A DNA stretch of 64,000 nucleotides from UBA4055 sp964648295 (lineage in GTDB: Bacteria; UBA4055). Location: assembly GCA_964648295.1 (NCBI GenBank), contig CAZYNH010000001.1, positions 248,001 through 312,000 on the forward strand, in the 5' to 3' direction. Numbering within the stretch: the stretch's first letter is position 1; the number at the start of each line of letters is the position of its first letter. Below the pieces are notes generated by a model that saw only the letters and a list, made by a program, of their open reading frames with translations, had not been told where the DNA came from and searched no databases. Shown here piece after piece: positions 25,585 to 34,402 of this stretch. Made by a program: the position numbers and the translations under genes.

Positions 25585-27675
25585 CTATTTTTTCTCTTCA
25601 GCCGGCTTAAGAAGTTCTTTTCTTACCAGCTTTATTCTGCCTTCCTTGTCCGTTCCGACAAATTTCACTTTCAGCTTGTCTCCGATCTTGAAGTGCTCTT
25701 CGACATTGGCTATCCTTTCAAGAGAAAGTTCCGAAACATGAACAAGGCCTTCCGTTCTCGGCATTATCTCCACGAATACGCCGAAAGGTTTAACGCCTCT
25801 GACTATTCCTTCGTATATCTCGCCGACTTCCGGTTTAGCGAACATAGTTTTTATGTGTCTCAGAGCGGCTTCGCCGTTCTCGCCGTCCGAAAGGATCTTT
25901 ATGAAACCGTTATCGTCAACATCAATTTTGACATCGAATTCTGCTATGATACCCTTAATGTTCTTTCCGCCGGGCCCCACGAACATTCCGATCTCATCGG
26001 GCGAAATTTTAAAATTGAGGATCCTTGGAGCGTGTTCGGAAAGAGCTTCTCTCGGTTTTGAGATCGTGGCGTTCATGATCCCGAGAATGTGTTTCCTTCC
26101 CTGCTTAGCCTGTTCAAGAGCTTTTTTCATAATGTCTATCGAGATGCCCTGTATCTTAATGTCCATCTGATATGCGCAGATGCCGTCTTCGGTACCTGTT
26201 ACTTTGAAGTCCATATCGCCCAGATGGTCTTCGTCCCCGAGTATATCGGAAAGTATAACTACATCATCGCCTTCTTTTATGAGGCCCATAGCTATTCCCG
26301 CTACCTGTTTTTTTACGGGAACGCCGGCGGCCATCATCGCAAGCGAGTTCGAACATACTGAAGCCATAGAAGATGAACCGTTTGATTCAAGGATCTCGGA
26401 GACAAGCCTGATCGTGTAAGGGAAATCCTCTTCCGCCGGCAGAATGGGTTTGAAAGATCTTTCCGCGAGATTTCCGTGTCCTATCTCTCTTCTCGAAACA
26501 CCGGTTATTCTTTTAACTTCGCCGACCGAGAAAGGAGGGAAGTTGTAGTGAAGATAAAATTTCTGTTCCTCGTTCTCATAAATATTTTCAATGGTCTGAG
26601 TGTCCGAATCTCCTCCAAGAGTGCAAACCCCCAAACTTTGCGTTTCGCCTCTGGTAAAAAGTGCCGAGCCGTGAACTCTGGGTAAAATATCGAGTTCGCA
26701 TGTTATCTGTCGGATCTGATCCGGTTTTCTTCCGTCAATTCTGACCTGATTTTTGATTATGTTCTTTCTAACTATATCTTTTTCGAGATCGTGCATGACC
26801 GTAACGAAATCTTTTTCGTCTTCAGGGAATTCGTCCTCAAGAGCTTCGGCCACATCCGCATAAAGAAGTCTTCTGGCTTCATTTCTGTCTTCCTTGATCT
26901 TGATCTTTGTGAATTCATGGGTCTTGCTTTCGGAAAGAGAAGTCACTTTTTCTATAAGTTCTTTAGATATTTCAGGGACTGTATATTCGAATTTGGTTTT
27001 TCCGAATTCCTTTACTATCTCAGCCTGAAAATCGCAGATATCATCAATTATCTTCTGACCGAACTGAACAGCCTGAAGCAATTCGTCCTCGCTGACTTCT
27101 TTCGATTCGCCCTCGACCATGGAAATAAATCCTTTACCTCCGCTGATCACAAGCTCGATATCACATTCTTTCATTTGCTTTACCGTTGGATTGGCAATTA
27201 ATTCACCGTTAAGTCTGCCGACCCTTACCGCGGATACAGGCTCGGAGAAAGGTATGTCGGAAAGGTTTACCGCAAGAGAGGTACCGATTATCCCGAAAAC
27301 GTCCATTACCGTTTCGCCGTCAGAGGAAAGCACGCTGCACATGATCTGAACTTCATTGTTGAAACCTTCGGGGAATAAAGGTCTGATAGGCCTGTCGATT
27401 ATCCTCGCGCTTAAGATCTCGTTATTCGAAGGTCTTGATTCTCTTTTTATAAATCCGCCCGGGAATTTTCCGGCGGCATACATTTTTTCCTTGTACTCGA
27501 CCGTCATTGGGAAAAAGTCGAATCCCACAGCCGCAGTTTTCATTGCACAGATCGTCACCAGAAGCATATTGTCGCCGTATTTTACTACCGCCGAGCCGTT
27601 AGCCTGTCTTGCCATTTTTCCGGATTCGAGGATCAATTCCTTTCCGCCGAGCATCATTTTTTTGCTGAAAAACAT
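25585..27675 (-). CDS. pnp: Polynucleotide phosphorylase
   Basis: 696 aa, standard length. Phosphorolytic 3'-5' exoribonuclease. Order: RNase PH 1 (VKYGDNMLLVTICAMK, FPGGFIKRE), all-helical linker, RNase PH 2 (HGSALFTRGETQSLGVCTLG, DILGDEDHLGDMDFKVTGT), KH (about 555-615; GPGGKNIKGII) and S1 (about 620-690; EGIVRGVKPFGVFVEIM). All regions are intact. It lies between the gamma-carbonic anhydrase gene and the cyclase gene in the pyrD-led operon. No rpsO is adjacent, unlike in proteobacteria. Confidence 0.97.
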   Translation of the reverse strand: MFFSKKMMLGGKELILESGKMARQANGSAVVKYGDNMLLVTICAMKTAAVGFDFFPMTVEYKEKMYAAGKFPGGFIKRESRPSNNEILSARIIDRPIRPLFPEGFNNEVQIMCSVLSSDGETVMDVFGIIGTSLAVNLSDIPFSEPVSAVRVGRLNGELIANPTVKQMKECDIELVISGGKGFISMVEGESKEVSEDELLQAVQFGQKIIDDICDFQAEIVKEFGKTKFEYTVPEISKELIEKVTSLSESKTHEFTKIKIKEDRNEARRLLYADVAEALEDEFPEDEKDFVTVMHDLEKDIVRKNIIKNQVRIDGRKPDQIRQITCELDILPRVHGSALFTRGETQSLGVCTLGGDSDTQTIENIYENEEQKFYLHYNFPPFSVGEVKRITGVSRREIGHGNLAERSFKPILPAEEDFPYTIRLVSEILESNGSSSMASVCSNSLAMMAAGVPVKKQVAGIAMGLIKEGDDVVILSDILGDEDHLGDMDFKVTGTEDGICAYQMDIKIQGISIDIMKKALEQAKQGRKHILGIMNATISKPREALSEHAPRILNFKISPDEIGMFVGPGGKNIKGIIAEFDVKIDVDDNGFIKILSDGENGEAALRHIKTMFAKPEVGEIYEGIVRGVKPFGVFVEIMPRTEGLVHVSELSLERIANVEEHFKIGDKLKVKFVGTDKEGRIKLVRKELLKPAEEKK

Positions 27676-27692
27676 CGTTTCTCCTGTTCGTT

Positions 27693-28211
27693 TTATTTAT
27701 TTATCTCATCCATATATTCTTTTGCGTATTTCACATAGCTTTCAGCGTGATGAAGGAATTTTTCCTCGGTTTCGGCGGGAAGCTGTTTTATCACTTTTGC
27801 GGGCACACCGGCTATTAGTGAAAAATCCGGAAAGCTTTTATGTTCCAGTACCACCGATCCGGCGGCGACTATGCTGCACTTTCCGATCTTTGCGTCGTCA
27901 AGCACGGTTGCGCCCATGCCGATAAGGGTGTTATCTCCAATCCTGCATCCGTGAAGGGTCACGCTGTGTCCGACTATCACATTATCGCCTATCACAAGGG
28001 GATAGCCTTTAGTCTGGTGCAGGCAGCAGTTATCCTGTATGTTCGTATTTTCGCCTATTATCACATCGTCCTCGTCGGCGCGAACGGTGGCGTTGAACCA
28101 CACGCTCGAATTATTTCCTATCTTCACCTTACCGATAACGCAGGCGGAAGGCGCAATAAAAACGCTTTCTCCGATCTCAGGTTCGATACCCTTGTAATTG
28201 TATATCATCAT
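27693..28211 (-). CDS. Gamma-class carbonic anhydrase-family protein
   Basis: 172 aa. Left-handed beta-helix hexapeptide repeats (IAPSACVIGKVKIGNNSSVW onward) with the three zinc-ligand histidines in CCLHQTKG and GHSVTLHGC. Typical of the YrdA/PaaY/gamma-CA family, a trimeric enzyme interconverting CO2 and bicarbonate, though many members have no demonstrated activity. In the minus-strand operon, 17 bases upstream of pnp and 11 bases after maf. Confidence 0.9.
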   Translation of the reverse strand: MMIYNYKGIEPEIGESVFIAPSACVIGKVKIGNNSSVWFNATVRADEDDVIIGENTNIQDNCCLHQTKGYPLVIGDNVIVGHSVTLHGCRIGDNTLIGMGATVLDDAKIGKCSIVAAGSVVLEHKSFPDFSLIAGVPAKVIKQLPAETEEKFLHHAESYVKYAKEYMDEINK

Positions 28212-28222
28212 TACTCCAAATA

Positions 28223-28810
28223 TTAAAGTTCATAACCCAGCTCATACATTTTCTGCGAAAAAAGCGGAACGGGGAACCCCATAACGCTGAAGAAACATCC
28301 GTCTATCTTTCTGATGAACTTTGAGCCGTAGCCCTGAATGCCGTACGCGCCTGCTTTGTCGAACGGCTCGTGAGTGTCCAGATAAGAATTTATCTGCCCG
28401 TCCGACATCGGAAAGAACTCCACCTTCGTTTCCGTAAACTCTTTCACGACCGCGTCCCTGAATGCGTCTGAAACATAGAGCGAAGTGAAAACGCTGTGGA
28501 TATTTCCGCTTAAGATCCTGAGCATTTCGAAGGCGTGTTCCCTGTCGTCAGGCTTGTTAAGAATCCGGTCTCCAATGACGACTATAGTGTCGGAAGCTAT
28601 TATCAGCCTTTCGTGGAACATAAGAGCTTTAACCGCCTCGCCCTTCTGTTCGGCCAGGTCCATAACGATCTCTCCGAATCCCTCAACCCCTCTGTGCACC
28701 TCATCTATTTCAGCCGGTTTAACCGAAAATTTCAGGCCGATATTTTCAAGAAGTTCCTTTCGCCGCGGAGATTTTGAAGCTAAAATTATGTTCCTTTCGT
28801 TAATGTGCAT
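28223..28810 (-). CDS. Maf-family nucleoside triphosphate pyrophosphatase
   Basis: 195 aa. Seen: ASKSPRRKELLENIG (the Maf signature), DEVHRG, IIASDTIVV, LNKPDDREHAFEMLRILSG, YGIQGYGSKFIRKIDG and the C-terminal FFSVMGFPVPLF. Hydrolyses non-canonical or canonical NTPs (dTTP, UTP or m7GTP by subfamily). The subfamily is not assigned from sequence alone. It lies six bases downstream of purM. Confidence 0.93.
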   Translation of the reverse strand: MHINERNIILASKSPRRKELLENIGLKFSVKPAEIDEVHRGVEGFGEIVMDLAEQKGEAVKALMFHERLIIASDTIVVIGDRILNKPDDREHAFEMLRILSGNIHSVFTSLYVSDAFRDAVVKEFTETKVEFFPMSDGQINSYLDTHEPFDKAGAYGIQGYGSKFIRKIDGCFFSVMGFPVPLFSQKMYELGYEL

Positions 28811-28816
28811 AATACC

Positions 28817-30007
28817 CTAATATTCTATCTTCTTTCCGTCCGGTGCAGTAATAATGACTTTGTTGCCCTCGCCGCTGTCCGGATTTTTATCTACATAGCC
28901 GATCACTTTCGAATCTATGTTGAAAGACCCTGCGACCGACATTACTTCTTCGGCATATCTTTCGGGAAGTATTACCTCCATTCTCGATCCCATATTAAAC
29001 ACCTGGAACATTTCCGGATAGTCCGTATTTGACGACGATCTGATCAGCTCGAAAAGGGGCGGAATATCCATCAGCGAGTCTTTGATATATATCACTCCGT
29101 TGCCAAAGCTCCTGCACTTGACCTGTCCGCCGCCCGAATTGTGAACTATGCCGTGAATGTTCTTTCTTCCGATCTCGTCGAAGACCTTTTTCAGAACCGG
29201 CGCGTAAGTTCTGGTCGGTGAAAGGACGGCCTGACCGACCGTGAGCCCGCCGTGCCCGAAATCGTCCGTCAGTTTGTATTTCCCGCAGTAAACATAGTCG
29301 GCGGGAGTTTTATCGGCGAATGATTCAGGGTATTTATCCATATATATCTTCGTGAAGACATCGTGTCTCGCCGAGGTCAGACCGTTTGAGCCCATACCGG
29401 CGTTATAACTTTTCTCGTATACCGCCTGTCCGTGGCTCGCAAAGGCTACGATAACATCCTCGGGCGCGATGTTCGAGTTGTCGATCACGTCAGCCCGCCT
29501 CATCCTGACCGCTATGGTGGAATCGGCGATGAGGGTCTTGACAAGATCGCCCACATCGGCGGTCTCGCCGCCGCACGACCGGATGCCGACGCCGTTTTCG
29601 TTAAGCATCGTGATGACCTCTTCATAGCCGGCGATTATCTCTTTTATAACCTCGCCGGGAACAAGGTGCTTGTTCCGCCCGATCGTGTTGGAGAACAGCA
29701 TGTTCGATACCGCACCCGCGGCTATCACATCGTCAACGTTCATGACCAGAGAATCCTGGGCTATGCCGCGGAACACGCTTATATCGCCGGTCTCCCTGTA
29801 GTAAATGTAGGCCAGCGAGGATTTTGTGCCTGCGCCGTCGGCATGCATTATGTTGCAGTAGGCGTCGTCCCCGCCCAGAACATCTTCGATTATCTTGCAG
29901 AACGCTCCGGGGAAAAGCCCTCTGTCAGCGTCCTTAATCGCATCGTGGACCTCGGATTTTGAGGCGCTAACTCCCCTTTTCAGATATCTGTCGTCGTAAT
30001 TAGTCAA
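28817..30007 (-). CDS. purM: Phosphoribosylformylglycinamidine cyclo-ligase (AIR synthase)
   Basis: 396 aa, longer than the usual 345 aa PurM. Converts FGAM to AIR in purine synthesis. Seen: DGAGTKSSLAY, the ATP-binding HADGAGTK region, DDVIAAGAVSNML, CGGETADVGD, GMGSNGLTSARH and NSGGGQVKCRSFG, with MGSRMEVI near the C-terminus. The extra length sits within the N-terminal half and the C-terminal tail, where PurM and PurL-type homologues differ. It overlaps pyrD by eight bases. Confidence 0.9.
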   Translation of the reverse strand: MTNYDDRYLKRGVSASKSEVHDAIKDADRGLFPGAFCKIIEDVLGGDDAYCNIMHADGAGTKSSLAYIYYRETGDISVFRGIAQDSLVMNVDDVIAAGAVSNMLFSNTIGRNKHLVPGEVIKEIIAGYEEVITMLNENGVGIRSCGGETADVGDLVKTLIADSTIAVRMRRADVIDNSNIAPEDVIVAFASHGQAVYEKSYNAGMGSNGLTSARHDVFTKIYMDKYPESFADKTPADYVYCGKYKLTDDFGHGGLTVGQAVLSPTRTYAPVLKKVFDEIGRKNIHGIVHNSGGGQVKCRSFGNGVIYIKDSLMDIPPLFELIRSSSNTDYPEMFQVFNMGSRMEVILPERYAEEVMSVAGSFNIDSKVIGYVDKNPDSGEGNKVIITAPDGKKIEY

Positions 30008-30917
30008 TTATCATTCCTCCGATGAGGCTTTTTATATCTGAGATATTTCTATCTTCAACAAATTTTTCCACTCCTTCAGCTATCGTCTTAGCGGACAGAG
30101 GGTTTGTGAAGTTCGCCGTTCCGACCTGAACAGCTGCTGATCCGGCAAGCATGAATTCGATCACATCCTCCGCGGAATATATCCCGCCCATTCCGATCAG
30201 CGGTATCTTTACAGCTTTGAAGCACTTGTAAACAGCCTGGAGCGCTACGGGTTTTATCGCCGGCCCGCTGTAACCGGCAACGACCGATTTTATCTTCGGC
30301 CTGAATGTTTTCAGGTCTATCGCCATCCCGAAGAGCGTGTTGATAAGCGACAGCGAATCGGCGCCTTCTCCCTCCGCGGCCTTCGCAATGGCGGTAATGT
30401 CGGTGACGTTCGGTGATAGTTTGACCATCATGTGCTTCGAATATACTTTTCTCACCTCACGGGTCACCTCCGCGGCCACCTTCGGGTCCGTCCCGAAAGC
30501 CACCCCGCCCTCCTTCACATTCGGGCAGGAAATGTTGACCTCGATCCCGTCAATGCAGTCTATTCCGTCGAGTGCTTCGGCCACTTTAATATAGTCTTTA
30601 AGCTCTTTTCCGGCGATGTTCACAATAACGACGGTATTTAAAATTTTTATTACAGGAATTTTCTTTTCTAAAAACTCCTCAAGCCCGACATTGGCGAGGC
30701 CGATGGAATTCAGCATCCCGCACTCCGTTTCCGCAATCCTCGGCATAAGGTTTCCGATCCTCATTTCCGGAGTGATAGCTTTAGTTACTATACCGCCGAG
30801 TGCGGAAAGATCGTAGAGTTCGGCGAATTCCTCGCCGTACCCGAAAGTCCCGGACGCCGTCAGTACCGGGTTTTTAAGTGTTATCCCACCGCCTATGTTC
30901 ACTGATAAATCTGCCAT
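30000..30917 (-). CDS. pyrD: Dihydroorotate dehydrogenase, catalytic subunit (class 1B type)
   Basis: 305 aa. FMN-dependent oxidation of dihydroorotate to orotate. Seen: NPVLTASGTFGYG, GIVTKAITPEMRIGN, MLNSIGLANVGLEEF, VNISCPNVKEGG with the catalytic Cys typical of class 1 enzymes, VKLSPNVTD, LINTLFGM, GGIYSAEDVIEFMLAGSAAV and VGTANF. Class 1B enzymes need a PyrK electron-transfer subunit, which is not seen in this window. First gene of the long operon reaching to 19364, led by the promoter at 30958-30985. Confidence 0.95.
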   Translation of the reverse strand: MADLSVNIGGGITLKNPVLTASGTFGYGEEFAELYDLSALGGIVTKAITPEMRIGNLMPRIAETECGMLNSIGLANVGLEEFLEKKIPVIKILNTVVIVNIAGKELKDYIKVAEALDGIDCIDGIEVNISCPNVKEGGVAFGTDPKVAAEVTREVRKVYSKHMMVKLSPNVTDITAIAKAAEGEGADSLSLINTLFGMAIDLKTFRPKIKSVVAGYSGPAIKPVALQAVYKCFKAVKIPLIGMGGIYSAEDVIEFMLAGSAAVQVGTANFTNPLSAKTIAEGVEKFVEDRNISDIKSLIGGMIID

Positions 30918-30957
30918 GCACGCGTTCCGTAAAACATAATAATTTATTAAAGGTTGA

Positions 30958-30985
30958 AATATAATGATTTTGATATAAAAGTCAA
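30958..30985 (-). promoter_or_regulatory. Promoter of the pyrD-purM-maf-pnp operon
   Basis: On the minus strand, TTGACT (30980-30985), 16-bp spacer, TATATT (30958-30963). It is AT-rich and lies about 40 bases upstream of the pyrD start. It is the only strong promoter match found for the minus-strand gene series 30917-19364. Confidence 0.65.
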
Positions 30986-31012
30986 ATCATATATGAGTCC
31001 AGGGCGGCACTG

Positions 31013-32035
31013 TTAGTAGGGAAGCTTCTTAAAATACCGGTTCGATAACGCGGCGAAATAGCCTTTGAACAGGAGTTTTTTGACTTCTTTTCTGGTTATT
31101 TTGTAAGTTTCGTTGGAATCTATGAAAATGTCGAGGTCATTCTTAATTCCGTTGAGCGTAGCGTATGCCAGGACTACCGGCCAGATGCAGAAGAGACGGA
31201 TCCTCCAGAGCCTTACAGGCACAGCTTCAATGTATTTAACGGCCGCCTTCAGATGTTCTTCGGCTCTGCTGATAAGTTCACCGTAAACCGCTTTTATTTC
31301 GTTCTTTCTGCCGTTTTTGAAAAACTCGTCAAGACTTATGCCGTATTTATCCAAAAGGCCGGCAGGTATAAAACACCTTCCTTCAGTAAAATCCTCTCTC
31401 GAATCCTTAATTATGTTCACATACTGCAGAGCCTTTCCGAACGACACGCCGTTCTCGAACATGACGGCACTTTTTTCTTTGCAGACTTTAAAACGATCAA
31501 GCGTAAAAAGTCTTGAAAGGAGTTCCCCTACAGTGCCTGCCACATAATATGTGTATTCCTCGAGCTCTTCGACTGTCGAAAGCTGAACTTTAGGGTTGTC
31601 TGATCCGAAAGCGTATTTTTTCATGCCTTCCGCCATCTCGACAGTCCAGTTCCGTATGTGCTCTCTGACATCTTCCGGGAAGGTTTCTATGCATTCGAAT
31701 ACATTAAAAGCATTTTCAAGTATTATCTTTTCAAAAGGTTTAATGTCGGATGTCGCAGCTATATCGGCGAATATGTTGTTATTATCGGGAAATGCAGCGG
31801 AATTCCGGATGCATTTTACGGCTTTATCGAGAGCTTTTTTCTTTACTTCGACCGTGATGTCGTAAGAATCCTCGATAGTGTCGAGCAGCCGGCAGATAAG
31901 ATAAGAATGACCCACATAAAAATGCAGGTCCTTCGGAAGTATCCTGATAGACGGATAAAAAGTCCTTGAGACTTCTTTCAGCCAGATATTTCTTTTCTTA
32001 GCGAATTCGAAGGCGTAGAATTTATCATCAGTCAA
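31013..32035 (-). CDS. Squalene/phytoene synthase-family protein
   Basis: 340 aa. Trans-isoprenyl diphosphate synthase, head-to-head type. Both Asp-rich magnesium sites are present: DTIED (LICRLLDTIEDSYDI) and DSREDFTEGRCFIP. Also RTFYPSIRILP at the N-terminus, FGKALQYVNIIKD and LFCIWPVVLAYAT. These features suit squalene or dehydrosqualene synthesis as well as phytoene. No desaturase, cyclase or hpn gene is nearby, so the product is open. It overlaps the DUF1858 gene by eight bases. Confidence 0.88.
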   Translation of the reverse strand: MTDDKFYAFEFAKKRNIWLKEVSRTFYPSIRILPKDLHFYVGHSYLICRLLDTIEDSYDITVEVKKKALDKAVKCIRNSAAFPDNNNIFADIAATSDIKPFEKIILENAFNVFECIETFPEDVREHIRNWTVEMAEGMKKYAFGSDNPKVQLSTVEELEEYTYYVAGTVGELLSRLFTLDRFKVCKEKSAVMFENGVSFGKALQYVNIIKDSREDFTEGRCFIPAGLLDKYGISLDEFFKNGRKNEIKAVYGELISRAEEHLKAAVKYIEAVPVRLWRIRLFCIWPVVLAYATLNGIKNDLDIFIDSNETYKITRKEVKKLLFKGYFAALSNRYFKKLPY

Positions 32036-32246
32036 TTATTTCTTCATCCTTTGATTCATTAAGCATCATCACAAAATTGTCAGGATCTTTCACTTTGTGG
32101 TTCCTGCAGCACTCCTCCACGGTCGCGAACCTGTTCATTTCGCAGGCGAAACATCTCATTTTATTATTGACGAAGACTCTTCTTGTGGAAGGGTATTTTG
32201 TGAAAATATTAGTAATATAATCGTCTTTAGTAATTTCTTCAGACAT
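32028..32246 (-). CDS. DUF1858-like small redox-disulfide protein
   Basis: 72 aa from the ATG at 32246, five bases after the SD GGAGG. A TTG at 32258 overlaps that SD and is unlikely. The sequence ITKDDYITNIFTKYPSTRRV, then KMRCFACEM...ECCRNHKV, matches the short DUF1858 fold found with hybrid-cluster proteins, where a CxxC is thought to be redox-active. Its partner is unknown. It sits between rsmE and the squalene/phytoene synthase gene, in tight spacing. Confidence 0.8.
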   Translation of the reverse strand: MSEEITKDDYITNIFTKYPSTRRVFVNNKMRCFACEMNRFATVEECCRNHKVKDPDNFVMMLNESKDEEIID

Positions 32247-32261
32247 CATATCCTCCAAAAA

Positions 32262-32951
32262 TTAACATAAAAATTTTGATGCGGTAATTATAGCTGCGGT
32301 CTCGGCTCTCAATGTCCTTTTGTTCAGTTTGACGGGCAAAAAACCGGCTTTGAGCATTAAGCTTTTTTCCCCGTCCGTAAATCCACCCTCAGGGCCCACG
32401 GCGGCAAGGATGTTTCCTTTTCTTTCGCGGTCAGGAGCATCTCCCGAGATATCGGAAAAGAACTTTCCGTTGAAACCTCCAAGCGCGATAAGTTCTTCGA
32501 ATCTTATTGTTCCTGATATCTTTACATCGGTATTTCCGCCGCATTGCTTTAAAGCCGAGATCATTGAAGGTTTCAAAGATTCGGTCTTCATTTTCGGGAA
32601 GGCTGTGCGTTCAGAAATGAAAGGTATGAATTCATAAATACCGAGTTCCGTCAGTTTTTCCATCAGCAGTTTCATCTTTGAATTTTTGTTCAGAAGGGAA
32701 ACGGCCAGAGAGAGTTTTACGCAGTTGTAATCCGCATCGGTCTCGATCTTTTCAAGAGGCATCAGAACCAGCTGTTTTTTTGTGCATTCAATGACCTCAG
32801 ATCTGAACCGGTAACCTTTTCCGTTTATTACATCAACAGTCTCTGCGGGCTTGATCCTGAGGCTGGAATAAGCGTGCAGAACTTCATTCGCGTCTGAAAT
32901 GACAAGAGACCGGTCTTTCTCAATAATGGTATTTGTGTAAAAAGTCTCCAT
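32262..32951 (-). CDS. rsmE: 16S rRNA (uracil-1498-N3)-methyltransferase RsmE
   Basis: 229 aa. SPOUT-family enzyme methylating U1498 of 16S rRNA with S-adenosylmethionine. Seen: an N-terminal PUA-like portion, KLLMEKLTELGIYEFIPFIS, ALKQCGG and the SAM knot ILAAVGPEGGFTDGEKSLM, then LNKRTLRAETAAI. SD GAGG precedes the ATG. First in a three-gene minus-strand unit. Confidence 0.94.
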   Translation of the reverse strand: METFYTNTIIEKDRSLVISDANEVLHAYSSLRIKPAETVDVINGKGYRFRSEVIECTKKQLVLMPLEKIETDADYNCVKLSLAVSLLNKNSKMKLLMEKLTELGIYEFIPFISERTAFPKMKTESLKPSMISALKQCGGNTDVKISGTIRFEELIALGGFNGKFFSDISGDAPDRERKGNILAAVGPEGGFTDGEKSLMLKAGFLPVKLNKRTLRAETAAIITASKFLC

Positions 32952-33031
32952 TACCTCCTCAACATGTCAGGAATATAAGTCAATTAACCCTCGAATGTTA
33001 TGATTAATTGAATATCCTTAAAAATTTTTTC

Positions 33032-33120
33032 TGGTGCCTCGGACCGGGGTCGAACCGGTACGGGGTGTGAGCCCCGCTGGATTTTGAGTCCAGTGCGTCT
33101 GCCAATTCCGCCACCAAGGC
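33032..33120 (-). tRNA. tRNA-Leu (anticodon CAA)
   Basis: 89 nt including encoded CCA. The acceptor stem GCCTTGG pairs with CCGAGGC (one G-U), discriminator A. Anticodon stem CTGGA/TCCAG holds loop CTCAAAA, giving CAA, which reads TTG. A class II variable arm (CGGGGCTCACACCCCG) and the T arm GGTTCGA with its stem are present. A T/A-rich stretch follows the 3' end. Confidence 0.95.
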
Positions 33121-33134
33121 AATTTTGGACAGGC

Positions 33135-33163
33135 AAGATAATTATTTTGTTAAGATTTGTCAA
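33135..33163 (-). promoter_or_regulatory. Promoter of tRNA-Leu
   Basis: On the minus strand, TTGACA (33158-33163), 17-bp spacer, TATCTT (33135-33140), placing the start about eight bases before the tRNA 5' end at 33120. Confidence 0.75.
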
Positions 33164-33172
33164 CTTATAATC

Positions 33173-33201
33173 TTGTGAATCCGTCAGATTTTGCGTATAA
33201 T
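33173..33201 (+). promoter_or_regulatory. Promoter of the secreted YPNPF protein gene
   Basis: TTGTGA (33173-33178), 17-bp spacer, TATAAT (33196-33201). Predicted start near 33208, which leaves a leader of about 23 nt before the TTG start at 33231. A GTG at 33210 would be almost leaderless. Confidence 0.65.
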
Positions 33202-33230
33202 GTAAATGTGTGAAGAACGCGGGGGCGGAC

Positions 33231-34394
33231 TTGAAATTTTATAACATCATATTCCTGATATTTTCATTATGGAGTTCGGGTTTTTCTGCAGGATTTATGA
33301 GACTTTCCGAATTCATACCGGCGGAGGCCAAAAATGATACGGCCATCTGGGTGGCGAATCCTGTGCCGGATAAAAATATGGATCCCGACGAGACTCTTGA
33401 GATCGATATTTCATACTCATTCGACTGGAAACCGGACTCAATAGTTTTCTATTCAATTACAGTTTCTGTATTCAGCCTCTCTGATGTTTCGCCGGTCCAG
33501 TCAGCGACTTTCAGTGAGTTTACGAACAGGTTAAGGATAGTAACGAAACCTGAAATTTACGGTCATGCAAGGGTCAGCTACACCGCAAACACAAGCATAG
33601 GTTCAGCTACAGACATATTTTTACTCCGAGTGGAAAAGTCTGACAGATCGTGGATACCTTCTTCAGGACAGTACAATATTCTGCCCGAAAACTGCTTCGG
33701 GAGCGGTAATTCGGCATGGAAGGCCGCATCCGCATTTGATCTGGGTGCGGCTGTTTATAAACTTGACTGCATTGAGTTCGGGTACGGACTGGACGGCTCG
33801 GCCGACTGGCAGGTAGTTCTCTTTGACGGGACACCTACAGCTTCCGTTATAAACGGCTTAAGCGGCACAAAGTCGTTCGGCGGGGGTTATTCTTATTTCA
33901 TCGAAAACATTAATACCGATATAACCGGAAATATCGCAGTTGTATTTTCCACAAACTCCAATTTTATGGCAATGGAACCCGGCGGGAACAGCGGCAATAC
34001 CTGGATATATTCCGAAAGCACAGGATGGGAGAAGCCGAGTCAGATATCCCCCGATTACTCAGGCGCATGGTACATAAGACTGTACATGCTTGACCCTTCA
34101 GGTATTCAAGTCACAGCAGAAAACGATATATCTCATTCTCTTCTGGGGAACTATCCAAACCCTTTCAATAATCAGACCGTTATCTACTGGAACATGGCAA
34201 AAACCGGAAATGCGGCTGTCTGTATCTATAATTCAAAAGGAGAGCTCGTCAGAAAATATGAAAAAGGCTTACTTTCAGCAGGAAATTATTCTTTTGTGTT
34301 CGACTCATCAGGTTTCAATTCAGGAGTTTATTATTACGAACTTATTATTGACGGAAACAGGGAAGCTTCAAAAAAAATGCTTTATTTGAAATAA
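33231..34394 (+). CDS. Secreted protein with C-terminal YPNPF/FlgD-like sorting domain
   Basis: 387 aa from TTG at 33231, chosen because the G-rich SD GGGGGCGGA precedes it and it gives a clean signal peptide (MKFYNIIFLIFSLWSSGFSA). The GTG at 33210 adds a charged lead. The middle has beta-rich, carbohydrate-binding-like sequence (GSADWQVVLFDG, AVVFSTNSNF). The end has LLGNYPNPFNNQTVIYWNM, IYNSKGELVRKY and GVYYYELIIDG, the FlgD Ig-like / type A sorting module of FCB bacteria. Sorting by a type IX-like system is inferred; no por genes are seen. Confidence 0.75.
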   Translation: MKFYNIIFLIFSLWSSGFSAGFMRLSEFIPAEAKNDTAIWVANPVPDKNMDPDETLEIDISYSFDWKPDSIVFYSITVSVFSLSDVSPVQSATFSEFTNRLRIVTKPEIYGHARVSYTANTSIGSATDIFLLRVEKSDRSWIPSSGQYNILPENCFGSGNSAWKAASAFDLGAAVYKLDCIEFGYGLDGSADWQVVLFDGTPTASVINGLSGTKSFGGGYSYFIENINTDITGNIAVVFSTNSNFMAMEPGGNSGNTWIYSESTGWEKPSQISPDYSGAWYIRLYMLDPSGIQVTAENDISHSLLGNYPNPFNNQTVIYWNMAKTGNAAVCIYNSKGELVRKYEKGLLSAGNYSFVFDSSGFNSGVYYYELIIDGNREASKKMLYLK

Positions 34395-34402
34395 GGAATA
34401 TC

